Origin: Rossellomorea aquimaris TF-12
GTDB lineage: Bacteria > Bacillota > Bacilli > Bacillales > Bacillaceae_B
DNA length: 64,000 nt
Assembly: GCF_001648555.1 (NCBI RefSeq)
Contig: NZ_LQXM01000030.1
Location: forward strand, 62,001 to 126,000
Reading direction: 5' to 3'
Below, piece by piece: positions 8,316-16,441 of the stretch. Position 1 is the stretch's first letter; each line of letters starts with the position of its first letter. The notes under the pieces are model-generated. The model worked only from the letters and a program-made list of their open reading frames with translations, made no database searches and was not told the DNA's origin. The position numbers and the translations under genes are program-made.

Positions 8316-8789
8316 ATGGAACAATCTTATTCAGTTGAACGTTCACGTACAGTCCAAACGAAATTGGTTTTACCACCAGACACGAATCACATGCAAACGA
8401 TTTTTGGAGGAAAAGTGCTGTCCTATATTGATGAAATCGCTGCACTTTCAGCAATGAAGCATTCCAGCTCTGTTGTCGTTACAGCATCCATTGATTCTGT
8501 CGATTTTTTATCCTCAGCTACTGTTGGAGATGCCTTAAGTTTAGAAGCTTATGTTACCTCAACTGGTAGAACGTCTATGGAGGTTTATGTAAAGGTATTC
8601 TCTACTAATCTATTAACTGATGTCAAAACATTGACCACAGAATCATTTCTGACAATGGTCGCTGTTGATGAGAATGGCAAGCCGAAACCAGTTCCGGCAG
8701 TTATTCCACAGAGTGAAGAAGAGGTACGGTTATATAAAACAGCCCCACTTCGAAAGGAACATCGAAAGAATAGAGCATTCATTTTATAG
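8316..8789 (+). CDS. Acyl-CoA thioesterase, YkhA-like hotdog protein
   Basis: The 157-residue protein is a single hotdog-fold acyl-CoA hydrolase: MQTIFGGKVLSYIDEIAA contains the typical family asparagine/aspartate region, followed by SVDFLSSATVGD and TLTTESFLTMVAVDENGKP. Family members release CoA from acyl-CoA esters. It lies 28 bases after a terminator that follows a cobalamin riboswitch, so its expression is probably raised when B12 is scarce. The start is ATG at 8316 with GAGGAG eleven bases upstream. Confidence 0.88.
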   Translation: MEQSYSVERSRTVQTKLVLPPDTNHMQTIFGGKVLSYIDEIAALSAMKHSSSVVVTASIDSVDFLSSATVGDALSLEAYVTSTGRTSMEVYVKVFSTNLLTDVKTLTTESFLTMVAVDENGKPKPVPAVIPQSEEEVRLYKTAPLRKEHRKNRAFIL

Positions 8790-8794
8790 AAGAA

Positions 8795-8824
8795 AAAAGC
8801 AAGGGTGATTTGCACCCTTGCTTT
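8795..8824 (+). terminator. Terminator after thioesterase
   Basis: CAAGGGTG pairs with CACCCTTG around ATTTG, flanked by A-rich and T4 sequence, just after the stop codon. Confidence 0.88.
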
Positions 8825-8944
8825 TGATTCCTTCAATGTAAAAAGATCATTGGAAACACCTGCAGTGGACTCAGATTTCTGTTTTGCTACTTTCCGCTTT
8901 CCTTTCACTCCATGATTCTCAATAAGGTCTCGTCTTACGAAATG

Positions 8945-8974
8945 AAAAAAGAAAGGTCTGGCGACCAGACTTTC
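8945..8974 (-). terminator. Terminator after the cytochrome lipoprotein operon
   Basis: GAAAG(G)TCTGG pairs with CCAGACTTTC with one bulged base; on the minus strand a T6 run follows. Confidence 0.75.
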
Positions 8975-8984
8975 TTTTCTCTAT

Positions 8985-10946
8985 TTAGTCATCAATTGAC
9001 CGTACATAATCAGCAATCTTAGAAATTTCCACTTCACTTAGCTCTTGCTTCTCTTCGTATTCATGTTTTTTAATGGCTTCTTCGATCGTTTTTGCACTGC
9101 CATCATGTAAATAAGGTGCTGTAGCAAAGACCCCTACCAGACTAGGGGTGTCAAAGCTCTTTCCATCACGGGGATTGGAAAATCGAGCTCTTGCGTCTCC
9201 CTTAGAGGCGGCATCCAATTTGTTTGCCGTTCCGATATCATGAAGATAATCTGTAAATTCTGTTGATAATTTTCCATCCTCATCGACTGCTTTGACACTA
9301 TCGGTAAACTGATTCCCACTATGACAAGAAATGCAGGAGGCTTTCCCTTCAAATAATGCTTTACCGTCTTTTGTGGAACTCGTTGTTTTATAGGGGCTTT
9401 CAGGAACAGGGAAGGAACTTGGTTCTTGTAAATAAGCAAATAAATCATCATACATCGCTTCTACTTCAGGTGGTAACTCTTCTCCTGGGTCATATTCCAT
9501 CATTCCACCCATTTCACCTTGAACCGTTAACAGGTAATCTGTAAAGTCATCTCGACTCCCATCCCACAAAAACAATCCCGTTTCCGCCGTCCGTGTGTTG
9601 GTGGGTACATTCCGTTGACCCTTCCCTGTCATTAAGGTTAAACCATTAATTTCACCATCACTATGACAGGAAACACAGCTCATCCAATTGTTCCCTGTAA
9701 TATCTGCAGCAAATTCATCGCTGTTTGCACTATAAAAAATCGTCTTCCCTCTTCGGATTTGAGGGTCCAGAGGATCTTTTCCGATCAACTTTACATTGTC
9801 ATGAAGCTTTTTAGCCCTTGCATGACTACTCGTTCCACCTGAACGAATGGTAGCTAAATCATGGGACATAGCATTGTGAACATATAAGGTTTCCCCGTCT
9901 TTGGACAAAATAACGCCCCGAGGATTATCCCCCTCAATTCTCCTTACGATTTGAGTGGCATTTCCACCTCGTTTTAAGTCAAATACAACTAAATCTTCAC
10001 TCCCGGACATGACGACAAAAGCTTTCGATCCATCTGATTGAAATACCACATCATATGGGTTCGAGACAATCATCGTTTCATTTTTCGAATCGAGTACATT
10101 TATTTCTTTGAAAAGTTCTTTTCTTTTATCCACCAGCTCTTCATCTTTTTCTAAATCAACGATAGAAATAGCAGGGAATATCGTCTCTTCAAACTGAATA
10201 GCTGTATCGACATTCGTCACTAAATGTGGAACCCAAGCTGTTTTTCCATCAGGGGAAATGACGAACTGCTCAAGTGTGTTCGGAATTCCTTGACTTTGTT
10301 TTGGATTCGATACGTCTGGTGAGTCTGCAAGTTGAATCGTCTTCTTCACCTTTTGTGTATCCGTGTCGAAGACAGAAATCTCACCTGATAAATAATGAGG
10401 GATGTATAGTTTCTTCCCATTAGCCGTAATAGCCAACGTTCTTGGCCTGTCATGGACAGGGATTTTTTTGGTTACATCTCCACTTTCCACATCAACAAGC
10501 ATAAGACTATTTTCTCGATAATTCGATACATATAGTGTCTTTCCATCTTGGCTTGTTATGATTCCAAATGGCTCTAATCCTACTTCATAGGAATCTATTA
10601 CTTTATGATTTTCTAATGAAATCACATCGATTTTATTAGAGAAACGACATGAAACATAAAGTCGATCCTCATCTGGTGATAATGCCAGTTGTACAGGCTC
10701 TTTTCCAACAGGAATCTCTACTTCAACCTTCTGAGTCTTCTCATTTACAATGGATACTGTATTGGCATCTAAATTAGCAATGTACAGCTTTGAACCCTCT
10801 TTATTCTGAAGAATATTATTGCTATTAGTTGCTACTTCTCTGACTGAATCAAAGCTAGGCTTTTCAACACCGCTCATTTTTATTGAACAAGCAGCAAGCG
10901 TTCCTACAATGAGAAACGCCGCTGCATATACGATTATTTTTTTCAT
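8985..10946 (-). CDS. Beta-propeller / di-haem MauG-CcpA-type lipoprotein
   Basis: The 653-residue protein starts with a lipoprotein signal ending LAAC (Cys20). Residues about 45-385 form YVTN-type beta-propeller repeats (such as YVSNYRENSL and LYIPHYLSG). The C-terminal part holds two haem c sites, CVSCH near 425 and CISCH near 540, followed by APYLHDGS and the AIKKHE region typical of bacterial di-haem cytochrome c peroxidase/MauG proteins. It should sit on the outer face of the membrane. Relatives either reduce peroxide or oxidise Trp/Tyr in a partner protein. It is the second gene of a two-gene operon, twelve bases after the first, downstream of Fur-box-like sites. Confidence 0.85.
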   Translation of the reverse strand: MKKIIVYAAAFLIVGTLAACSIKMSGVEKPSFDSVREVATNSNNILQNKEGSKLYIANLDANTVSIVNEKTQKVEVEIPVGKEPVQLALSPDEDRLYVSCRFSNKIDVISLENHKVIDSYEVGLEPFGIITSQDGKTLYVSNYRENSLMLVDVESGDVTKKIPVHDRPRTLAITANGKKLYIPHYLSGEISVFDTDTQKVKKTIQLADSPDVSNPKQSQGIPNTLEQFVISPDGKTAWVPHLVTNVDTAIQFEETIFPAISIVDLEKDEELVDKRKELFKEINVLDSKNETMIVSNPYDVVFQSDGSKAFVVMSGSEDLVVFDLKRGGNATQIVRRIEGDNPRGVILSKDGETLYVHNAMSHDLATIRSGGTSSHARAKKLHDNVKLIGKDPLDPQIRRGKTIFYSANSDEFAADITGNNWMSCVSCHSDGEINGLTLMTGKGQRNVPTNTRTAETGLFLWDGSRDDFTDYLLTVQGEMGGMMEYDPGEELPPEVEAMYDDLFAYLQEPSSFPVPESPYKTTSSTKDGKALFEGKASCISCHSGNQFTDSVKAVDEDGKLSTEFTDYLHDIGTANKLDAASKGDARARFSNPRDGKSFDTPSLVGVFATAPYLHDGSAKTIEEAIKKHEYEEKQELSEVEISKIADYVRSIDD

Positions 10947-10958
10947 AGAACCCCTTCT

Positions 10959-13037
10959 TTATCGTTTTTCAACCGTCACAGGAAGTAATATTGGGGAAAT
11001 TCCATATTTTCCGTGCCCAGCTTGAATTTGAGGAACCTTGTCTCCATCCGTATTACCAGATGAGTCCTTGCTGTCATAATAATCTCCTGTATCCCAGAAT
11101 TCACTAGCCTGCATCCCTTCATCAAGTGCTGGTCCGTCAATCACTGTATCATAGAACTCAGCGTAACGAGAGGTAATCGTTTCGATTTCTAAGCTATCTG
11201 GCGCATCAGAATCAGATCCATTATTGCTTAGGTTTTGAAGAGCTACACGATAGGTTGCTGATAAAGCACCTGCTGTATAAGGCGTATACTCCATTTTTCC
11301 TTTTGATGTTTCATATGCTTTCAATTCTTTGTTCCATAATTGGGAATCCATCGCATCATAAATGGAACGAGCCGCTTCTCTATACTTCTCATCATCTGTT
11401 GCTAAATAGGCTGCTGTTAACCCTCGAATCGCACCGAGTTGGGCGTCTAACGTTATTTCTTTATCTGCACTCTTTTCGATGTCATATCCTTTGGCAACAA
11501 GGCCAGAATCTAACACAAGATTTTTAATGATAAAGTTTCCTTGCTTCTGAATCATTTCAAGAGCACGTTTTCCTTCCTCTGTCTTTAACCCTTCAGCAGA
11601 TTCTCCTGAAGCATATCCAACCGGTAGTCCGTCGATGGCACGCTGGAAGATTCTCATTGATTCCATTGCGTATCCTGCTTGGAAAGTATCCATATAAGTT
11701 CCTTGCTCTTTACCATCATGCTCTGTTACAAATACACCACTATCATTATTGAAATGCATGGCATCCATGTTTTTAAAGACATGGAGCATAACATTATAGT
11801 TTGCAGTGAAGGGGTCCGTCCCTTTTACATCGTTATCAGGATTTCCATCGATATTTTGTGCTGGTGCGGAAGGATATGGGGCACCGTCAAATAATGCTTG
11901 GAAAGATGGCGTTTTATTAGGATTGCTCTCTCTTTGATCTGTCATGCCAAAGAATTCAGAACTAGGCCAAAGCATTAGCCATTTATCTTGAAGCATACTT
12001 TTAGCATCTTTAACCTCTAATGATTTTGCCATTGGAGCTTGCGCTTCCCCTTCTTCAGTAACTTCAATACTGTGAGGTAAATAAACAAAACCATCTGCCG
12101 GGTCATACTGGCTGCCTAATTCTGCGGATGTTAATTCACCTGTTGAACCATTTACAAATAATTCTTTTGAAATATAGTGTACTTTATTCCAGATTTCCTC
12201 GGTTAATACCGCTCCTTGAAAACCGTCTGCGGAACTCACACCTAATGCAATATTATTGTCATCGTCATCCTTGGAGGTTTCTCCTGCAAGCTCTTCATCG
12301 CCATCTACTGTATGGAATCCACCCATAAAGTCTCCAGCCCAAAGTGCCTGTTTTAGGAAGGTAGCTCCATACGCTGAAGGAACCAGCGTTTTTTCCATTT
12401 TCTCACGGTCCCATCGTAACGACTTAAAGTTTACTTGATACATAGGAACATAGCTTCCATCATCATTCGACGCATACTCACTCGTATCCACTTCCCCTTT
12501 ATAATGGGGGTCTCCAGCAGAATATTCAATAAAGGTTGGAAACATATTGCTAAAAATTTCATCTTGGGAATATCCAACTGCATCTGCTAATTCATAAAAA
12601 CGGTTGCCTAACTTTTCTTCATTTGTTTGACCATTGTCAAGGTTCTCTACTTCTGGCCCATTAATAAGATGAAGACCTAATCCTGATTTCTCAACCACTT
12701 CATACATGGCTTCTTCAGAATACTCGTATGATTCGACTCCGGCTGTATAATCAAACTTTGTAGGTTGATCTAATGTATTAATATCTAATATATCTAAATC
12801 CAGGCCTAAGCTTTCTGCCAAGGGCTCTCCAGATAATTCGAATTCTGCATAGGCAAACATGTTTCCTGCTGTATCAAACGTGTAATCTGATACGGCTACC
12901 TTGCTTGCGCTCTTATTTGTTTCTTCAGATTTCCCTCCATCTTTGTTTGAAACCTCTTCTTTATCGTTAAAACATCCGGCTAAAACTAGGGAAGAAGCCA
13001 GGACAGAGGCAGAAAGTACTTTCCATGGTCTGTTCAT
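10959..13037 (-). CDS. Large lipoprotein of unknown function, partner of di-haem enzyme
   Basis: The 692-residue protein has a lipobox ending LAGC (Cys22), then an acidic linker and a large globular region. Segments such as AAYLATDDEKYREAARSI followed by LWNKELKAYET resemble helical-hairpin toroid repeats of the six-hairpin glycosidase kind, but I see no clear catalytic motif. I do not recognise the family. ATG at 13037 follows AGGAG. It is the first gene in the operon with the di-haem propeller protein, and the promoter region has Fur-box-like palindromes. I infer a surface protein made under iron limitation, perhaps the substrate of the di-haem enzyme. Confidence 0.6.
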   Translation of the reverse strand: MNRPWKVLSASVLASSLVLAGCFNDKEEVSNKDGGKSEETNKSASKVAVSDYTFDTAGNMFAYAEFELSGEPLAESLGLDLDILDINTLDQPTKFDYTAGVESYEYSEEAMYEVVEKSGLGLHLINGPEVENLDNGQTNEEKLGNRFYELADAVGYSQDEIFSNMFPTFIEYSAGDPHYKGEVDTSEYASNDDGSYVPMYQVNFKSLRWDREKMEKTLVPSAYGATFLKQALWAGDFMGGFHTVDGDEELAGETSKDDDDNNIALGVSSADGFQGAVLTEEIWNKVHYISKELFVNGSTGELTSAELGSQYDPADGFVYLPHSIEVTEEGEAQAPMAKSLEVKDAKSMLQDKWLMLWPSSEFFGMTDQRESNPNKTPSFQALFDGAPYPSAPAQNIDGNPDNDVKGTDPFTANYNVMLHVFKNMDAMHFNNDSGVFVTEHDGKEQGTYMDTFQAGYAMESMRIFQRAIDGLPVGYASGESAEGLKTEEGKRALEMIQKQGNFIIKNLVLDSGLVAKGYDIEKSADKEITLDAQLGAIRGLTAAYLATDDEKYREAARSIYDAMDSQLWNKELKAYETSKGKMEYTPYTAGALSATYRVALQNLSNNGSDSDAPDSLEIETITSRYAEFYDTVIDGPALDEGMQASEFWDTGDYYDSKDSSGNTDGDKVPQIQAGHGKYGISPILLPVTVEKR

Positions 13038-13067
13038 ATTATGTATCTCCTCTCAACACTTTCAATT

Positions 13068-13086
13068 GATAATGATTTTCATTACC
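13068..13086. promoter_or_regulatory. Fur box
   Basis: GATAATGATTTTCATTACC matches the 19-bp Fur consensus GATAATGATAATCATTATC at 16 positions. It lies 31 bases upstream of the lipoprotein operon start. Confidence 0.8.
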
Positions 13087-13103
13087 ATTGAGTATACCCT
13101 AGT

Positions 13104-13118
13104 TGAGAAACAATCTCA
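13104..13118. promoter_or_regulatory. Second Fur-like 7-1-7 palindrome
   Basis: TGAGAAACAATCTCA fits the 7-1-7 layout TGATAAT-N-ATTATCA with two mismatches in each half and lies 18 bases beyond the first box. It could be another repressor's operator. Confidence 0.4.
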
Positions 13119-13180
13119 ATAGATTTTCTAAATTCTATTACAGGCTGTCATGGGATTGAAATTTTCATAAAAAAGTAAAA

Positions 13181-13204
13181 GCCTGCTTACCAAGTGGCTC
13201 TTTT
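13181..13204. repeat. Small hairpin related to that at 13619
   Basis: AGCCTGCTTACCAAGTGGCT can form a short hairpin and shares AGCCTGnTTACCA with a hairpin about 440 bases further on. It may be a decayed copy of the same sequence. Confidence 0.35.
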
Positions 13205-13240
13205 TGTAATGTTTATAGATAACGCAGAAAAGAAAGGAGT

Positions 13241-13425
13241 AGTGGATTTCCGCTTCAGTTGCTCGCTTTCCGCCGGGCGTGAGTTGAGCATAAGTCCATT
13301 CTTCCACAAAGGCAAAATGCGCATTTCCGACAGAATCGCCTATTGCATTTCGCCCCTGAACCAAGCCCCTCCGCTTTTCGTACTTTCCCGCAGAAGTCGA
13401 GCACCTTCCGCACCAATCAACTTCC
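13241..13425. repeat. Dispersed palindromic repeat, copy 1
   Basis: A G+C-richer block begins GTGGATTTCCGC and ends CAATCAACTTCC; the ends are imperfect inverted repeats around TTGCTCGCTTTC and GTCGAGCACC. It shares GGGCGTGAGTTGAGC exactly with a shorter copy near 54 kb. The pattern resembles an intergenic repeat I recall from many Bacillaceae. The 114-residue minus-strand frame across it is not a gene. The following stretch to 13671 contains only a small hairpin. Confidence 0.7.
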
Positions 13426-13618
13426 CAGCATGTTTTTTTAAAAGAAATAAATACAAAACTTTTAGCAACCAAAATTTCTAGGATGAGTTGAGATTGATTT
13501 TTTAGAAGGAAGAAGAATTCTATTTAGATTTTTCTTGTACTTCTATGAAAAGAAATCGACAACGGCAATCTTAATATACTTAATTGGAGCTGAAATCGAC
13601 TGTTCTCAACCAAAAAAA

Positions 13619-13652
13619 TAGCCTGATTACCATATTGGTAAGCAAGCTGACT
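13619..13652. repeat. Small hairpin, possible attenuator or repeat
   Basis: TTACC and GGTAA flank ATATT, extended by TG/CA and AGC/GCT pairs with mismatches. It shares AGCCTGnTTACCA with the 13181 hairpin. On the minus strand it lies downstream of the 48-residue ORF and could act as its terminator. Confidence 0.35.
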
Positions 13653-13671
13653 AATGTTTTTTCAAAATGGA

Positions 13672-13818
13672 TTAAAAATTCCGGATTAAAACTCTAACCA
13701 GCTGTCTCAACTCTTGAAAATACCACCTTGCATTTGAAGTCCCAAGCTTCTCTTCAAAAAATCCACCATGTTCATACTTTGTTCGAAAATGTTTACACAG
13801 CGAACTTAATAGTTTCAT
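13672..13818 (-). CDS. Small basic protein at end of demethylase operon, unknown
   Basis: A 48-codon frame starts with ATG at 13818, preceded by AAGGAAG at eight-base spacing; a 54-codon version would start at 13836. The peptide begins MKLLSSLCKHFRTKY and ends LVRVLIRNF; it is basic and amphipathic with one Cys. It follows the reductase stop by 22 bases on the same strand, so it is probably co-transcribed. I do not recognise a family. Evidence is position, ribosome binding site and protein-like composition. Confidence 0.45.
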   Translation of the reverse strand: MKLLSSLCKHFRTKYEHGGFFEEKLGTSNARWYFQELRQLVRVLIRNF

Positions 13819-13840
13819 TGTATCTTCCTTGATCATTTAT

Positions 13841-14800
13841 CTATTTAACTACTATTTTGTCCGACTTTGCTCTTGATACACAACTTATGATAACATCCTG
13901 ATTCTTCTTTTCCTCTTCACTTAAAAAGGAATCATAATGATCCACTTGTCCCTCTAATACCTCTAGCTCGCAGGTCCCGCATCGACCGAGGCGACAGGAG
14001 TAAGGAACCTCTATTCCTGATTCTAACAATGCTTCTAGTAACGTTTTTTCCTTTGTAACATATATTGTTTGGCCATTTGTCAGCTCTACTTGGAATGGAT
14101 TCATTTTCAACGGCAGTGGGGGTGTAAATTGTTCATAGTGAATACTACATGTTGGGTAGCCTATTTGCTTTGCCGTTTTAATAAAGTGACGTGTAAATCC
14201 TTCAGGCCCGCAAAAGTAAACATGTGAGCCAATTGGATGTTCTAACAGAGTAGCTTCACTCAGTCTATTTGATTCACTTTCTTGAGAAAAATAGAATGAA
14301 GTCTGCTTAGGGTACTGTTCCTTTATAAAGGAATAAAACGCGCAGGTCTCTTTTGTTTTTGCAGCATAGTGAAGTTCAAATGAACCACCTTCGCTTTGTA
14401 GCTCTGCCATCATGGAAAGAAAAGGTGTAATTCCTATTCCACCTGCGTAAAAAACATGATGTTTTGCTTTAAAACTAAGTGGGAAGTCATTCTTTGGATA
14501 ACTAATCCTTAAAGTATCTCCGATTTGAATATGATGATGCCAATAATAGGAACCTCCTTTTGAAGCTTCACTCAGGGAGATTGAAATCCTATATGATTGG
14601 TTGTGTTCGGGATGAGTCGTTAAGGAATAAGATCTCGCTATTATTTCGTTCTCTTTTTCTATATAGGTAGTAATATGTGAGCCTCCACTAAACAAAGGCA
14701 ATGTCTCTCCTTCTACTGAGCTCAATGTAAAGCTTTTAATCGAAGGAGTCTCTTGTTGAATAGATTGAACGGTTACACGTATTGTTTTTTCAAGATTCAA
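13841..14800 (-). CDS. PDR/VanB-type flavin reductase with 2Fe-2S domain
   Basis: The 319-residue protein has a flavin-binding ferredoxin-reductase half (RSYSLTTHP and AGGIGITPFLSMM), an NAD-binding part with VYFCGPEGF, and a C-terminal plant-type 2Fe-2S ferredoxin domain with CRLGRCGTC plus a distal Cys in IISCVSRA. It passes electrons from NAD(P)H to an oxygenase. It follows the DmmA-like gene by eleven bases in the same operon, so its partner is very likely the haem N-demethylase upstream. Confidence 0.9.
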   Translation of the reverse strand: MNLEKTIRVTVQSIQQETPSIKSFTLSSVEGETLPLFSGGSHITTYIEKENEIIARSYSLTTHPEHNQSYRISISLSEASKGGSYYWHHHIQIGDTLRISYPKNDFPLSFKAKHHVFYAGGIGITPFLSMMAELQSEGGSFELHYAAKTKETCAFYSFIKEQYPKQTSFYFSQESESNRLSEATLLEHPIGSHVYFCGPEGFTRHFIKTAKQIGYPTCSIHYEQFTPPLPLKMNPFQVELTNGQTIYVTKEKTLLEALLESGIEVPYSCRLGRCGTCELEVLEGQVDHYDSFLSEEEKKNQDVIISCVSRAKSDKIVVK

Positions 14801-14811
14801 AGATGTTCCTC

Positions 14812-15273
14812 CTACTTTATTGTCGCTATATATCCTAAATAAGCTTGTCGTAATGAAGAATAATGATCAGATACGGAAAGTTTTAATTGACAGTGATCGC
14901 ATTTTGCCATCTTCGTTTGATCAATTACTTCTGTTAATCCATGACAACGACAGCAAAAGATTTGGATGGTTTTTACACCGTAGCCAATATATTGTGCTTC
15001 TTCTTCAGAATAACCTATTTCCTCGGCTACCGATTTTAAACGCTCAAGCTTTTCCCAAGCTGTACATATGTATAAATAGCTTCCCATTTTTTGATTTCGT
15101 AACCAGGGAGAGGCATCCTCCGGCTCAAGTACCACTTCCAAAGGAATCGTCTTCTTCCTTACTTCATACATAATAGGAGCGAGAATTTCTAACCCTCTCT
15201 TATCTGCATAAAATAAATATTTATTCTTTCCCTCAATGAACATGGGTTTGGATCTACCTATCATCCACCTCAC
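14812..15273 (-). CDS. dmmA: Dimethylamine monooxygenase subunit DmmA-like
   Basis: The 153-residue protein ends in a zinc-ribbon-like or rubredoxin-like site, FCCRCHGLTEV followed by CDHCQLKLSVSDHYS, with an alpha/beta N-terminal part. It fits the DmmA family described with bacterial dimethylamine monooxygenase, as I recall it. The start is GTG at 15273, overlapping the upstream stop as GTGA; an ATG three codons later is an alternative. It lies between the oxidative demethylase and its reductase. Confidence 0.75.
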   Translation of the reverse strand: MRWMIGRSKPMFIEGKNKYLFYADKRGLEILAPIMYEVRKKTIPLEVVLEPEDASPWLRNQKMGSYLYICTAWEKLERLKSVAEEIGYSEEEAQYIGYGVKTIQIFCCRCHGLTEVIDQTKMAKCDHCQLKLSVSDHYSSLRQAYLGYIATIK

Positions 15274-16205
15274 CTGCTTTTTAAGTATTCTAGAACGGTT
15301 TGTCTGTATTGTGATAGCCCCTTATATTCTGCAATCTGATCTGGAAGCTCTTTTAAAAGCTCAAAAAATTGTCTTCTCCATTCTTTGTTTTCAACGAAAG
15401 TTCTTAAAGGGAGGAGATGAGTATGAATGGTAAATAGAATGCTATTTGAACGGGGTAAGCGAAATAGTTTTTGAACCTCTACTCGTAAGTGAACTAATTC
15501 CCCTACGTTTTCCTTAGTCACTTCATTTCTGCCTTTCCCCCACACATCAAAGGTTTCAAGGGATGTGTCTAAGCGACTTCCCGCCATAAGGGACCAATTT
15601 CTCCTACTCCAAGGTTCCCCCGCTTCCATTCTCATTAAGAAGCGTACTATACGATCATCTAACCCTTCTTCTTTAAAACCAGGAATGGGACGATGGATTT
15701 CCTTGAAACTCATTCCCACGTTAAAGGCGAGTGACCAATTCGCCGGGAAACACAGTTGTCCGGCATCTAAAAATAAATCTCCATCCCTCTCCATCATCAA
15801 AATCAAGTCCTCCTGGACATGACGACCGATAAAATCTAAAGGCTCAAATGGCAAGGTAGTATGATCACCGGATACAAACGATTGTTTTTCACTTAGGATA
15901 TGATTGTGAAATGTCCAATTTTCACCGTTTTTCTCAAGAGAAAAATGATTAGGATATTCTGAAACAAGATGCTCGAGGATCATATGAACTATTTCCCATT
16001 GTCCTCTCATTGCATGTGGCCGGGATTGAAAACATCTTTTTGGATGTTCCGTTAAGAGTTCTCTTTTAAGCTTTATTTCTTCACAATATGATGGTGTCAA
16101 TTGAATACTGATGGGAGGTTCGAGAGGAAGTGAATTATTGGAATAACGATACATATCATCTTTAAATGGATATGGAAAAAAATCAAGATTTTTTATAATA
16201 CTCAC
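15270..16205 (-). CDS. Haem-dependent oxidative N-demethylase-like protein (DUF3445)
   Basis: The 311-residue protein matches the DUF3445/HODM alpha-like family: N-terminal FFPYPFKDDMYRYSNN, then QLCFPANWS, the PIPGF element, and WSRRNWSL. Characterised relatives use haem and a reductase to demethylate secondary or tertiary amines such as dimethylamine. It is the first gene of an operon with a DmmA-like subunit and a ferredoxin reductase. GTG at 16205 is the only early start but its ribosome binding site (AAAGGGG) abuts it, so initiation is uncertain. The substrate is inferred. Confidence 0.8.
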   Translation of the reverse strand: MSIIKNLDFFPYPFKDDMYRYSNNSLPLEPPISIQLTPSYCEEIKLKRELLTEHPKRCFQSRPHAMRGQWEIVHMILEHLVSEYPNHFSLEKNGENWTFHNHILSEKQSFVSGDHTTLPFEPLDFIGRHVQEDLILMMERDGDLFLDAGQLCFPANWSLAFNVGMSFKEIHRPIPGFKEEGLDDRIVRFLMRMEAGEPWSRRNWSLMAGSRLDTSLETFDVWGKGRNEVTKENVGELVHLRVEVQKLFRLPRSNSILFTIHTHLLPLRTFVENKEWRRQFFELLKELPDQIAEYKGLSQYRQTVLEYLKSR

Positions 16206-16407
16206 CCCTTTTTCAGAAGATTCTTTCTTTTATTTTAATAGAAAATGGAAACGATTTGAAGGTAAAATTAATCTAACTGTTTATAGTGGCAACTTTTATA
16301 AAAGGACTCAACGTCAAGAAGGAAAAATCCTTTGATAGCTATATGATGGCATATATAATTAGGACCAGTTGGATATGTCTATAATATGGAAGGTAGTGGA
16401 TACATAA

Positions 16408-16441
16408 GAAAGACCTGACTCCATTCAGAGTCAGGTCTTTC
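16408..16441 (-). terminator. Terminator overlapping the end of the DUF2161 gene
   Basis: GAAAGACCTGACTC pairs perfectly with its complement around CATTCA. The last codons and stop of the gene lie inside the stem. The upstream gap of about 200 bases before the demethylase operon shows nothing else recognisable. Confidence 0.85.

Noticed and set aside
8585..8908. 107-codon minus-strand frame with a Lys-rich start
   Set aside because: It runs through the thioesterase terminator and antisense to the gene, with no spaced ribosome binding site.
13128..13472. 114-codon minus-strand frame
   Set aside because: It spans a dispersed palindromic repeat and has no ribosome binding site or protein family.
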